Source of the DNA: Kiritimatiellia bacterium
GTDB taxonomy: Bacteria; Verrucomicrobiota; Kiritimatiellia; RFP12; UBA3636
DNA: 41,475 nt
Assembly (NCBI GenBank): GCA_017457625.1
Contig: JAFTHC010000201.1
Location: forward strand, 1-41,475
Direction of reading: 5' to 3'
Part shown: in pieces, positions 13,900 to 22,564 of the stretch
Layout: every line of letters starts with the position of its first letter
Position numbering within the stretch: position 1 is the stretch's first letter
The notes under the pieces: generated by a model
What the model was told of the DNA's origin: nothing
What the model saw: the letters and a program-made list of their open reading frames with translations, nothing else
Databases searched by the model: none
Made by a program: the position numbers and the translations under genes

Positions 13900-14949
13900 A
13901 TGAGAACCTACCTGCTTCCGCCGGACCTGAACTGGTACCGCGCCAACCTGCACTGCCACACGATCCACTCCGACGGCTTCTGGCCGCCCGAGCGCGTGAA
14001 GGCCGAATACAAGAAGGCCGGCTATTCGATCGTGGCGTTCACCGACCACAACGTCCTCGTCCCGCACAACGACCTGGCGGACGAGCGCTTCCTGCCGCTC
14101 ACGTCGACCGAGTTGGACGTCACGGCGTCCGCCGTCCCGGAGGACGAGCTGCCCTACATGGTCGAAAACGGCGGCTGGCGCTTCCGCCCGACGCACCACC
14201 TCAACCTCTTCTCCAAGGTTCCCGACCCCGGCCCGATGCCGTTCCGCGACACGATCTGGGCGATCCAGCACGCGAACAACTACCCCTTCGAGGGGACCGA
14301 GGAGGAGAAGAAGCGCCGCTCGGCCTGGACCGTGGAGAACGTCCAGCACCTGATCGACGAGGCGAACGCAGCCGGCTTCCTCGTGCAATACAACCACCCC
14401 AACTGGTCGCTCGCCGAGCCGCAGCACTTCCTGCGGCTGCGCGGCCTCTGGTCGCTCGAGGTGCTCAACTGGGCCACCGAGGTCGAGACGGGCGGCGAGT
14501 TCTGCCCCTACGTCTACGACATGATGATGCGCCGGATGGGGCCGGGCCTGTTCTGCTCGATGGGCGACGACAACCACAACCACGGCGGCGACCTGATGCA
14601 GAGTTTCGGCGGCTCGACGATGTTCGGCGCCAAGGAGCTCACCTACGAGGCGATCGTGCAGTCGATGGTCAAGGGCGAGTTCTACTGCACCGAAGGCCGC
14701 GTCGATCCGCCGCGCATCCTCGCGCTCTACGTCGAGGACGGCGTCGTGCACGTCGAATGCACGCCCTGCGAGCTGGCGTGGATCGTGGGCGACGGCCGCC
14801 GCTACGCGGACAAGCGCGGCTGCACGTTCACGCACGCCGAGTTCCCGCTCTGGAAGGACGACCGCTTCGTCCGCGTCCAGCTGCGCGACTCGCGCGGCAA
14901 CAACGCCCTCTCCCACGCCTACGAGATCACCCCGGAGATGCGCGGCTAG
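13900..14949 (+). CDS. PHP-domain metal-dependent hydrolase
   Basis: The 349-residue protein begins with the PHP fold motifs: ANLHCHTIHSDGFWPPERV (His-x-His, residues about 15-33), VAFTDHNVL (Asp-His) near 47, TELDV near 73, VQYNHPNWS near 164, and CSMGDDNHNHGG near 222, matching the metal-binding His/Asp/Glu set. PHP domains hydrolyse phosphoesters or phosphonates; this type is related to histidinol-phosphatase-like and predicted phosphoesterases, but the substrate cannot be told. No signal peptide. The C-terminal 80 residues form an additional beta-rich domain. The VWA gene follows 18 bases downstream and is probably cotranscribed. Confidence 0.85.
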   Translation: MRTYLLPPDLNWYRANLHCHTIHSDGFWPPERVKAEYKKAGYSIVAFTDHNVLVPHNDLADERFLPLTSTELDVTASAVPEDELPYMVENGGWRFRPTHHLNLFSKVPDPGPMPFRDTIWAIQHANNYPFEGTEEEKKRRSAWTVENVQHLIDEANAAGFLVQYNHPNWSLAEPQHFLRLRGLWSLEVLNWATEVETGGEFCPYVYDMMMRRMGPGLFCSMGDDNHNHGGDLMQSFGGSTMFGAKELTYEAIVQSMVKGEFYCTEGRVDPPRILALYVEDGVVHVECTPCELAWIVGDGRRYADKRGCTFTHAEFPLWKDDRFVRVQLRDSRGNNALSHAYEITPEMRG

Positions 14950-14967
14950 GCGCCGCGTCCGCGCGCG

Positions 14968-17607
14968 ATGACCTTCGTCCATCCGGCCCTGCTGCTCCTG
15001 CTCTGGCCCGTGCCCGCCCTCGCCGCCCTCTGCTGGTGGCGGTGGCGCCGGCGCGAAGCCCGCGCGGCGCGCCTCGCGGGGCCGGCGAAGGCGCGCGCCG
15101 TCTTCGGCCGCGGTCTCGCCGCCGCGCAGATCGCCCTCGGCTGCGCCGCGCTCGCGCTCGCGCTCGTCGCCCTCGCGCGCCCGCAGTGGGGCGAGCGCGA
15201 AGAAGAGGTCCTCTCGCAGTCGCGCAACGTCCTCGTGCTCCTCGACGTCTCGCGCTCGATGCTCGCCGGGGACGTCCGCCCGAGCCGCCTCGAACGCGCC
15301 AAGGCGGACCTCTCGGACCTCGTCGATTCGCTCGCCGGCGACCGCGCCGCGCTCGTCGCGTTCCGCAGCGCGCCGGTCGTCCTGTGCCCGTTCACGACGG
15401 ACGACTCGTTCCTGCGCGAGGCGATCGCGGACGCGTCGATCGACTCGGCGCCGCGCGGCGAAACGGACCTCGGGCGCGCGCTGCGCGCCGCGCTGGAGCT
15501 GTTCGCGCCGCTCGGGGCGGACGCCAACGCGATCGTGCTCGTCTCCGACGGCGAGGACCTCGGCGGCGCCGGCCGCAAGGCCGCGGAGGAATGCGGCGCG
15601 CGCGGCATCCCCGTCTTCTGCATGGGCGTGGGCAGCGCCGCCGGCGCGAACGTCCCGGCGGGCGAAGGCGGGCTGCCGCTCGTGCACCGCGGCGAAAAGG
15701 TCGTCTCGAAACTGCGGAGCGCCGACCTGGAGGCGATCGCCGCCGCGTCGGGCGGCGTCTACCTGCCGCTCGAAAGCACCTCGTCCGGCGGCCACACGCT
15801 CGGCTCGCTCTACCGCGACCACGTCCGGGCGCTCGTCGCCCGCGAAAAGCGCGAAGCGCTCGAGGCGCGCCGCGTCGAACGCTACCCTCTCTTCCTCCTT
15901 CCCGCGCTCCTGCTCCTGCTCGCCGCCGCGTTTCTTTCCCGCGGCCGTCCCGCCGCCCGCCGCGTCCGTGCGACCGCGGTCCTGGCGCTCGCGCTTCCGG
16001 CGTTCGCGGCAACGGCAGCGGACGCGCCGCCGGACCGCCGCGCGCTCGCCCGCGAAGCGCAGGCGGCGTGGCGGGGCGGCGACCCCGCCACGGCCGCGGA
16101 CCGCTACCGCGCCGCGCTCGACGCGCCCGGTCCCGCCGACGCGCTCGAAACCTCGATCCGCCGCAACGCGGCCATCGCCGCGCTCGCCGCCGGCCGCGAT
16201 TCGGACGCCGAATCGCTCTTCGCCTCGCTCCCCGGCGCGGACGCCGCGGAGGGCCGCGCCGTCGCCCTCTTCCGGCTCGCCGGCGCGGAGACGCCGGACC
16301 CCGCCACGAACGCGGCCGTCCGCGCCGCCGCGTGGCGCCGCCGCGAAGCGGACCTCGTGCGCGCCGCGGGTTTCTTCCGCGATTCGCTCCACGGCGCGGA
16401 GGAGCCCGCGCTCTCGCGCCGCCGCGCGGCCCTGCGCCGCGCGCTCGACGACCTGGCCGCCGCGCGCGAATCGGCCGAGGCGGCCGAGATCGAAGCCAAG
16501 TGGGGCGGTCGCGACGCGATCGACGTGCTCGCCGCCGCGATGGACGAGCAGCGCGACGCGTTCGCCGACGCCAAGCGCGCCTTCACCAACGCGCTGCCCG
16601 CGCGAATCCCCGCGCTCGAGGCCGCCGCAGCGAAGCAGCGAGCCGCCGCCGCCGCGTGGGGGCCGCTGCGCGAGGCGCTCCGTCCGTCGATCGAAGCGGT
16701 CACCAACGAAACGCTCCGCGCCAAGATCGAAGGCGATCTGGCGGAGGCGTCCGCCCGCGCGGCGGACGCGGCGGACGCGCTGGAAGCGCTCGACCCCGCC
16801 GCGTTCGACGCGATGGAGAAGGCCGAAGGCGTCGCGTTCGACTTCTTCGCCACCGCCGCGCCGCCCGTGCCGCTGCTGGAGCAGGCCGTGCTCGCGCAGT
16901 CCAACGCGCTCTCGAGAGTCGTCAACCCGGCGCGCATCCGGACGCCCGCGGCGAACCAGATCGTCGCGCTGATGCTCTTCCAGGCGTTCGACGAAAAAAT
17001 CGCCCCGTGGCTCGATTCGCTCGAGGAGCAGGCCGCCGCGCTGCCCGGCGGCCAGACCCCGCCACCGGGCGCCGCGCCGATGGACCCCGAGAAGAAGAAG
17101 GAGCTGCTCCGGCTCTGCGAGGAGACGCGCGGCACGCACGAGATGATCCGGATGGGACTCGGCGGCGCGGGCGACGTGCTGCCGGACGCCGTCCGCCCCG
17201 ACGCCAAGACCAGCTTCGTCAACCTCAAGAAAATCCTCGACCTCCTGCGCGACAAGGACGACAACCGGCAGCAGAAGCAAGACCAGCAGCAGCAACAGCA
17301 GCATCAACAACAGCAGCAGGACAAACAGGACCAGAAGCAAGACAAGCAGGACAAGCAACAGTCGCAGCAGTCGCAACAGTCTCAGCAACAGCAATCGCAA
17401 GAGTCCAAGCAGGATCAAGCGCAGCCGCAGGAGCCCGAAGAAACCCAGGAAGCCGAAGCCGCGAAAATCGAGGAAGAGAAAGACCCCGACGAAGAAGCGG
17501 CGCGGGCGATCATCAAGATGATCCTGGAGCAGGAAAAGAAGCGCGCCGCCGAAAAGCGAAAGCGCGCCCGCGACCTTCCGCCCGCCATCGGCGTGCGGGA
17601 CTGGTAG
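14968..17607 (+). CDS. BatB-like VWA / TPR-type membrane protein with Gln-rich tail
   Basis: An 879-residue protein. Two membrane segments lie near 5-22 and 50-70. A von Willebrand A domain follows (about 85-290) with an intact MIDAS: VLLDVSRSMLAGD (DxSxS), a conserved Thr in ETDLGRAL and VLVSDGEDLGG. Another membrane segment lies near 302-322. This is the layout of BatA/BatB proteins, which in Bacteroides and relatives are encoded with MoxR ATPases. The remainder is a helical, Ala-rich repeat region resembling the TPR-containing BatC/BatE part, so two Bat proteins appear fused. Residues about 768-820 are almost pure Gln with Asp, Lys and Ser (encoded by mixed CAG/CAA), then an acidic stretch and a Lys/Arg-rich C-terminus. 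No MoxR gene is next to it in this window. Role in envelope stress or protein assembly is inferred. Confidence 0.75.
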   Translation: MTFVHPALLLLLWPVPALAALCWWRWRRREARAARLAGPAKARAVFGRGLAAAQIALGCAALALALVALARPQWGEREEEVLSQSRNVLVLLDVSRSMLAGDVRPSRLERAKADLSDLVDSLAGDRAALVAFRSAPVVLCPFTTDDSFLREAIADASIDSAPRGETDLGRALRAALELFAPLGADANAIVLVSDGEDLGGAGRKAAEECGARGIPVFCMGVGSAAGANVPAGEGGLPLVHRGEKVVSKLRSADLEAIAAASGGVYLPLESTSSGGHTLGSLYRDHVRALVAREKREALEARRVERYPLFLLPALLLLLAAAFLSRGRPAARRVRATAVLALALPAFAATAADAPPDRRALAREAQAAWRGGDPATAADRYRAALDAPGPADALETSIRRNAAIAALAAGRDSDAESLFASLPGADAAEGRAVALFRLAGAETPDPATNAAVRAAAWRRREADLVRAAGFFRDSLHGAEEPALSRRRAALRRALDDLAAARESAEAAEIEAKWGGRDAIDVLAAAMDEQRDAFADAKRAFTNALPARIPALEAAAAKQRAAAAAWGPLREALRPSIEAVTNETLRAKIEGDLAEASARAADAADALEALDPAAFDAMEKAEGVAFDFFATAAPPVPLLEQAVLAQSNALSRVVNPARIRTPAANQIVALMLFQAFDEKIAPWLDSLEEQAAALPGGQTPPPGAAPMDPEKKKELLRLCEETRGTHEMIRMGLGGAGDVLPDAVRPDAKTSFVNLKKILDLLRDKDDNRQQKQDQQQQQQHQQQQQDKQDQKQDKQDKQQSQQSQQSQQQQSQESKQDQAQPQEPEETQEAEAAKIEEEKDPDEEAARAIIKMILEQEKKRAAEKRKRARDLPPAIGVRDW

Positions 17608-17635
17608 AAGCCTTCACCGAAACGGAGAACGAACC

Positions 17636-17953
17636 ATGAGCACGATCCAAGCCTTCCGCATGCACCTCAAGCCCGGCAACGAAGAGCAATACGCGCGCCG
17701 CCACGCGCAGCTCTGGCCGGAGATGAAAGAACTCCTCAAGCAGGCGGGCGTGAGCGACTACAACATCTTCCTCGACCGCGCAACCGGCAACCTCTTCGCC
17801 GTTCAGCGCGTCTCGGGCGAAGGCGGCTCGCAGGACCTGGGCGACAACCCCGTGTGCCGCAAGTGGTGGGACTTCATGGCCGACCTGATGGACGTGAACC
17901 CGGACAACTCGCCCGTGTCCGTCCCGCTCGAGCAGGTCTTCCACCTGGACTAG
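17636..17953 (+). CDS. rhaM: L-rhamnose mutarotase
   Basis: The 105-residue enzyme interconverts the alpha and beta anomers of L-rhamnose, supplying the form used by rhamnose isomerase. Its length is that of the family. Hallmarks include MSTIQAFRMHLKPGNEEQYA at the start with RRHAQLWPEMKELLKQAGVS (the catalytic-region His in ARRH and the HAQLWPEM motif), YNIFLDRATGNLFAVQ, and KWWDFMADLMDVNPDNSP near the C-terminus. GGAGA lies 10 bases before the ATG. No other rhamnose genes are in the window, so it is either isolated or uses the PHP-VWA transcript. The TAG stop shares CTAG (17950-17953) with the stop of the convergent thioesterase gene. Confidence 0.92.
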   Translation: MSTIQAFRMHLKPGNEEQYARRHAQLWPEMKELLKQAGVSDYNIFLDRATGNLFAVQRVSGEGGSQDLGDNPVCRKWWDFMADLMDVNPDNSPVSVPLEQVFHLD

Positions 17954-18720
17954 ACGGCGCGCCAGCGCGTCGCGGCGAGAACGTGGTCCCGGCCCGCGGG
18001 ATCGGACACGCGGTGCAGGAACGTCGGCGAGCCGTCCGGCGCGGCGGGGCCCGGCAGCGTGCGCGAGACGACGAAATCACCCCGGAGCGTTTCGGAGCGG
18101 AACGCGATTTCCATCTCCACGGGCCGGTGCGCGGCGGCGAAACCGGCCGGGACGCTTTCGAGCATCCATTCGGCGTAGTGGACGTTGTTCACGTGGCCGT
18201 TCATGTCGATGTGCATGTCCGCCGCGCGGAAGCGCTCGCCGGGCGTCTCCGGCGCGTCCGCCGGCCAGCGCAGGCGCGAAAACGGGTCGCCGGGGCCGAA
18301 GACGGGCTCGCGGTCGAAGGACGCCTCCCCGATCCACGCCGGCACGCGCACCGCCTTGCGGGCGACCGGGTCGATGAGCATCCAGCGCGAAGTCGCGACC
18401 CCGAACGGCGCGCCGCCGCCGGCGCGGCCCACGACGAAGTCGCGGTTGGCCGAGAGCGACCGCACGCCCCAGGGAAACGTGTCCACGGCCACGTCGTCGC
18501 GCCAGCGCGGCGTCTCGTCGAGCCGCACGCGCAGCTGCGCGAGCACCCAGGCGCCCCGCGCGCCCGTCGCCTCGTCCACGACCGGGAAGTCGAAGCCGAG
18601 TTCGCGCGCGTGGTCCGCCGCCGTTTCCTGGAAATAGTCCAGCAGGCGCGGCAGGCGCAGCGTGCCGTCCGGCGAGCATTCGCACGAGCGGACCCGGTAG
18701 ATGTCGACATGCTCTTTCAT
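17950..18720 (-). CDS. Acyl-ACP thioesterase (FatA/bacterial type)
   Basis: A 256-residue protein of the acyl-ACP thioesterase family, two tandem hot-dog domains that release free fatty acids from acyl carrier protein. The N-terminal domain reads YRVRSCECSPDGTLRLPRLL, DYFQETAADHARELGFDF and WVLAQLRVRLDETPRWRDDV; the C-terminal domain contains ADMHIDMNGHVNNVHYAEWM (about 167-186), the conserved catalytic Asn-x-His region. In bacteria such enzymes are often linked to membrane lipid turnover. It stands alone between convergent rhaM and divergent pyrD. A promoter with a 21-base gap to the ATG lies upstream. Confidence 0.88.
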   Translation of the reverse strand: MKEHVDIYRVRSCECSPDGTLRLPRLLDYFQETAADHARELGFDFPVVDEATGARGAWVLAQLRVRLDETPRWRDDVAVDTFPWGVRSLSANRDFVVGRAGGGAPFGVATSRWMLIDPVARKAVRVPAWIGEASFDREPVFGPGDPFSRLRWPADAPETPGERFRAADMHIDMNGHVNNVHYAEWMLESVPAGFAAAHRPVEMEIAFRSETLRGDFVVSRTLPGPAAPDGSPTFLHRVSDPAGRDHVLAATRWRAV

Positions 18721-18741
18721 GGTTTCGCGGAAACGCGCGCG

Positions 18742-18770
18742 ATGCTACCAGAATCCGCCCCGCCGGACAA
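18742..18770 (-). promoter_or_regulatory. Promoter of the thioesterase gene with short leader
   Basis: On the minus strand, TTGTCC (18770-18765), 17-base spacer and TAGCAT (18747-18742); about 21 bases separate the -10 box from the ATG at 18720. No clear Shine-Dalgarno sequence. Confidence 0.55.
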
Positions 18771-18777
18771 GGGCCGC

Positions 18778-18807
18778 TTGCGCGCGGGCGGCGCGGTGTC
18801 GTAGAAT
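18778..18807 (+). promoter_or_regulatory. Promoter of pyrD, leaderless
   Basis: TTGCGC (18778-18783), 18-base spacer, TAGAAT (18802-18807); only 7 bases separate the -10 box from the ATG at 18815. Confidence 0.65.
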
Positions 18808-18814
18808 GCGCGGC

Positions 18815-19765
18815 ATGAACGAAAACGCCACAGCCCCCGGCCCGGCCGCCGCGGCGCCGGAACCCGACCTCTCCGTCCGGATCGGCTCGCTCCGGATGAA
18901 GAACCCCGTGACCGTCGCGTCCGGGACGTTCGGCTACGGCCGGGAATACGAGCCGTTTTTCGACCTCTCGGAGCTCGGCGCCGTGACCTGCAAGGGCATC
19001 CGGCTTTCGCCCTGCGAAGGCAACGGGCAGCCGCGCATCGCCGAAGTGCGCGGCGGCATGCTCAACGCGATCGGCCTGCAGGGCCCCGGCGTGGAGGCGT
19101 TCGTCCGGACGGCGCTGCCGTTCCTGCGCGAGCGCGGCGTCCCGGCGATCGTCAACATCTGGGGGACGACCGAAGGCGAATACGCCGACGTCGCGCGCCG
19201 CCTCTCGGACGCGGAAGGCGTCGGCGCCCTCGAGATGAACGTCTCGTGCCCCAACGTGTACCTCGGCGGCGCGACGTTCGGGACGGACCCCGCCACGCTC
19301 GCGTCCGTCGTCCGCGCCGTCCGCGCCGCGACGCCGCTGCCGCTCCTGGTCAAGCTCGCCCCGAACGTCCCGGACGTCGCGCTCTTCGCCCGCGTCGCGG
19401 AGGGCGAGGGCGCGGACGGGCTTTCGATCTGCAACACCGTCCCCGCGATGAAGATCGACGTGGAGGCGCGCCGGCCGTTCCTCGCCAACGTGCAGGGCGG
19501 GCTCTCGGGGCCGGCGATCCACCCGGTCGCCGTGCGGCTCGTCTGGCGGGCCGCCGCCGCCGTGAAGATCCCGATCGTCGGCATGGGCGGGATTTCGGAG
19601 CCGGAGGACGCGGTCGAGTTCCTGTGCGCCGGCGCGACGGCGGTCGCGGTCGGCACGGCGAACTTCGTCGACCCGCTGACGGCGCCGCGCGTCGTGCGCG
19701 GCATCCGCGACTACATGGCGCGCCACGGCCTGCGCCGCGTCGCCGACGTCGCGATCCCGCACTGA
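18815..19765 (+). CDS. pyrD: Dihydroorotate dehydrogenase, class 1B catalytic subunit type
   Basis: The 316-residue enzyme oxidises dihydroorotate to orotate in pyrimidine synthesis. Class 1 features: KNPVTVASGTFGYGREYEPF (FMN region), KGIRLSPCEGNGQPR, MLNAIGLQGPGV, MNVSCPNVYLGGATFGTDP with the catalytic Cys, LVKLAPNVPDV, CNTVPAMKIDVEARRP, GGLSGPAIHP, GMGGISEPEDAVEF and AVGTANF. The Cys base and the SCPN...FGTDP stretch match class 1B, which normally needs a PyrK electron-transfer subunit; no pyrK is in the window. A low-complexity Ala/Pro N-terminus precedes the core. uvrB follows after 26 bases and may be cotranscribed. Confidence 0.93.
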   Translation: MNENATAPGPAAAAPEPDLSVRIGSLRMKNPVTVASGTFGYGREYEPFFDLSELGAVTCKGIRLSPCEGNGQPRIAEVRGGMLNAIGLQGPGVEAFVRTALPFLRERGVPAIVNIWGTTEGEYADVARRLSDAEGVGALEMNVSCPNVYLGGATFGTDPATLASVVRAVRAATPLPLLVKLAPNVPDVALFARVAEGEGADGLSICNTVPAMKIDVEARRPFLANVQGGLSGPAIHPVAVRLVWRAAAAVKIPIVGMGGISEPEDAVEFLCAGATAVAVGTANFVDPLTAPRVVRGIRDYMARHGLRRVADVAIPH

Positions 19766-19791
19766 AGCGGCCGCTCGCGCGGACACCCGAC

Positions 19792-21879
19792 ATGGCAAAC
19801 TCGCCCTTCCGCCTCGTCTCCCCCTACGCGCCCGCCGGCGACCAGCCGGAGGCCGTCGCGCGCCTCGTGGCGGGGTTCCGCGGCGGCGCGGCGGCGCAGG
19901 TGCTCGAAGGCGTCACGGGCTCGGGCAAGACGTTCACGATGGCGAACGTCATCCGCGACCTCGGGATGCCGACGCTCGTCATTTCCCACAACAAGACGCT
20001 CGCCGCCCAGCTCTACGGCGAGCTCAAGGCGTTCTTCCCGGAGAACGCCGTCGAATACTTCGTGAGCTACTACGACTACTACCAGCCCGAAGCCTACATC
20101 CCGCAGACCGACACCTACATCGCCAAGGACTCCGCCGTGAACGACGAGATCGAGCGCTTCCGGCTCTCCGCCGCCAACGCGCTCGTGCAGCGAAGGGACG
20201 TGATCGTCGTGGCGTCCGTCTCCTGCATCTACGGCATCGGCTCCTCGGACGACTACGCGGGCATGACGCTGCACCTCGAGGTCGGGGACGAGGTCGACCG
20301 CGACGCGATGCTCGCCCGCCTCGTCGAGATCCGCTACGAGCGCAACGACTACGAGCCCGCGCCCGGCACGTTCCGCGTGCGCGGCGACACGGTGGACGTG
20401 TTCCCGGCCTGGAACGACAAGGTCGCCTACCGCATCGGGCTGTTCGGCGACGAGGTGGACTCGCTTTCGGAGTTCGACCCCGCCACGGGCCGCACGCTGC
20501 GCCGCCTCGACCGCACGATCGTGGCCCCCGCGCGCAACTACGTGCTCCCGAAGGAGAAGGTCGAGGCCGGCCTTTCGCGCATCGCCGCCGAGCTCAAGGA
20601 GCGCGTGGCGTGGTTCGAGGCGAACGGCAAGCCGCTCGAGGCGCAGCGCCTGCAGCAGCGCACGGAATACGACCTGGCGATGATCCGCGAGATCGGCTAC
20701 TGCTCCGGCATCGAGAACTACTCCGGCCCCCTCTCCGGCCGCCCGCCCGGCACGCCGGGCGAATGCCTCGTGGACTACTTCCCGCGGCCCTTCCTCACGA
20801 TCGTCGACGAGTCGCACGTCACGGTCCCGCAGCTGCAGGCGATGTATCACGGCGACCGCGCGCGCAAGACGATCCTCGTGGACAACGGCTTCCGCCTGCC
20901 GTCCGCGCGCGACAACCGCCCGCTCTCGTTCGGGGAGTTCGAGGGCAAGATCGGGCAGGTTCTCTTCGCCTCCGCCACGCCCGGACCCTACGAGCTGCGG
21001 CGCGCCGCGGCGGTCGTCGAACAGGTCGTCCGCCCCACGGGCCTGCTGGACCCGCCCGTCGAAGTGCGCCCGCTCGCGGGCCAGATCGACGACGTGATGG
21101 AGGAAATCCGCGCCGCGGCCGGGCGCGGCGACCGGACGCTCGTCACCACGCTCACCAAGCGCACCGCCGAAGACCTCGCCGACTACCTGCGCGAGACGGG
21201 CCTGCGCGTGGAATACCTGCACGCGGACGTCGACGCGCTGGAGCGCATCGCGATCCTCACGCGCCTGCGCAAGGGCGAGTTCGACGCGCTCGTGGGCGTC
21301 AACCTGCTGCGCGAAGGGCTCGACCTCCCGGAAGTCGCGCTCGTCGCCGTGCTCGACGCGGACAAGGAAGGCTTCCTGCGCTCCACCACGTCGCTCGTCC
21401 AGACCGCCGGGCGCACCGCGCGCCACGAGCGCGGCCGCGTGATCCTCTACGCCGACCGCGTCACGGACTCGATGGAGGAGATGATCCGGATCACGGAACG
21501 CCGCCGCAAGATCCAGCGCGCGTTCAACGAGAAGCACGGCATCGTCCCGCGTTCCGTCAAGCGGACGCTCTCGGAGGACAGCGCCGTGCGCGCGGTCGTG
21601 GGCGACCCGGACGCCGCGATCGCCGCCTCGGCGCTGCCGACGGACGCCGCCGCCGCGATCGAGCGGCTCAAGGCGGAGATGCTCGACGCGGCCGGGAAAC
21701 TCGAATTCGAGCGCGCGGCGCTCCTGCGCGACCGGATCGAAAAACTGCGCGCCGGCGACGCGGCCCCCTCCCCCGCCCCGGCCGGGCCGGCCGGCGGCGG
21801 CGGCGGCCGGCGGCCGGCGCGCGCTAGAGCTTCCGCCACGACGCCGCGAAAACGGGGCGGCCGCGGCCCTCGAACTTGA
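19792..21879 (+). CDS. uvrB: Excinuclease ABC subunit B
   Basis: The 695-residue UvrB helps locate and verify DNA damage during nucleotide excision repair. It shows the Walker A site GVTGSGKTFTMANVI, the damage-probing beta-hairpin YYDYYQPEAYIPQTDTYIAK, DEIERFRLSAANAL, VVASVSCIYGIG, the later helicase motifs (FLTIVDESHVTVPQ; LVGVNLLREGLDLPE; VQTAGRTARHERG), and a UVR domain near 620-652 (AIERLKAEMLDAAGKLEFE). The C-terminus has a Pro/Ala/Gly-rich tail ending in an Arg-rich stretch. That last stretch overlaps the 3-prime end of convergent trmB by 56 bases, while a CTAG is present at 21824-21827 one frame away. Begins 26 bases after pyrD, without a clear Shine-Dalgarno site. Confidence 0.96.
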   Translation: MANSPFRLVSPYAPAGDQPEAVARLVAGFRGGAAAQVLEGVTGSGKTFTMANVIRDLGMPTLVISHNKTLAAQLYGELKAFFPENAVEYFVSYYDYYQPEAYIPQTDTYIAKDSAVNDEIERFRLSAANALVQRRDVIVVASVSCIYGIGSSDDYAGMTLHLEVGDEVDRDAMLARLVEIRYERNDYEPAPGTFRVRGDTVDVFPAWNDKVAYRIGLFGDEVDSLSEFDPATGRTLRRLDRTIVAPARNYVLPKEKVEAGLSRIAAELKERVAWFEANGKPLEAQRLQQRTEYDLAMIREIGYCSGIENYSGPLSGRPPGTPGECLVDYFPRPFLTIVDESHVTVPQLQAMYHGDRARKTILVDNGFRLPSARDNRPLSFGEFEGKIGQVLFASATPGPYELRRAAAVVEQVVRPTGLLDPPVEVRPLAGQIDDVMEEIRAAAGRGDRTLVTTLTKRTAEDLADYLRETGLRVEYLHADVDALERIAILTRLRKGEFDALVGVNLLREGLDLPEVALVAVLDADKEGFLRSTTSLVQTAGRTARHERGRVILYADRVTDSMEEMIRITERRRKIQRAFNEKHGIVPRSVKRTLSEDSAVRAVVGDPDAAIAASALPTDAAAAIERLKAEMLDAAGKLEFERAALLRDRIEKLRAGDAAPSPAPAGPAGGGGGRRPARARASATTPRKRGGRGPRT

Positions 21880-22546
21880 GTTCGAAATCGGTCTTCTCCG
21901 CGTCCGTCCGCGCCGGCGGCGGGACGCGCCCGAAGCGCGGGTCCGCTTCCATCACGGCGAGCATGCGCCCGAAATACGTCTCGTCGTCCGTGGCGGCGTG
22001 GAGCAGGCCGCCGGACCGCAGCAGGCGGTGCACCAGTTCCACGTTCGGCGCGCGGAAGAACCGGTTGCGCGCGTGGCGGTCCTTGGGCCAGGGATCGGGA
22101 AAGAGCACGTGCACGGCCGCGACGGAGTCCGGAGGGACGCAGAACTCCAGCGCGTAGCGCGCCTCGCCCACGAGGTAGGCGAGGTTCCGGATGCCGGCCT
22201 TGCGCGCGAGCACGTCGGAGCGCGCGACGCGCGCGCCTTCCTGCTCGATGCCGAGGATGCGCAGCTCCGGATGCGCCGCGGCGCGTCCGCGGCCGAAGCG
22301 GCCGTAGCCGGCGCCCACGTCCAGCTCCACGTCCGCGCCCGCGGCGCGGGCCGCCGCGAAGAACGCGCGCACCGGGCAGGCCTCCCCGCACGGCGGCGGC
22401 GGCTCCAGGCGGCGCTCCAGCCGCTCCTTCATCGCGCCGTCGGCGCGCATTACCGGGCAGGCGCCCGGATCCAGCTCGAGCGTCGGCGGGAGGGATGGGT
22501 CGCGCTGCAGGCGCAGCGCCCGGAAGACGTGGCGGTCGCGCGGCAT
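21824..22546 (-). CDS. trmB: tRNA (guanine46-N7)-methyltransferase TrmB
   Basis: A 240-residue SAM-dependent enzyme that methylates G46 in tRNA variable loops. Motifs: ELDVGAGYGRFGRGRAAAHP (SAM, residues about 75-94, with the acidic ELD), LGIEQEGARV, VHVLFPDPWPKDRHARNRFF (the diagnostic FPDPWPK motif) and TDFELKFEGRGRPVFAASW at the end. The first 60 residues contain two cysteine-containing stretches, ACPVMRADG and CGEACPVRAFF, not usual in the family. Second gene of a transcript starting at galK (18-base gap); its tail overlaps convergent uvrB. Confidence 0.92.
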   Translation of the reverse strand: MPRDRHVFRALRLQRDPSLPPTLELDPGACPVMRADGAMKERLERRLEPPPPCGEACPVRAFFAAARAAGADVELDVGAGYGRFGRGRAAAHPELRILGIEQEGARVARSDVLARKAGIRNLAYLVGEARYALEFCVPPDSVAAVHVLFPDPWPKDRHARNRFFRAPNVELVHRLLRSGGLLHAATDDETYFGRMLAVMEADPRFGRVPPPARTDAEKTDFELKFEGRGRPVFAASWRKL

Positions 22547-22564
22547 GGGCCGGTGCGGGGGGCG

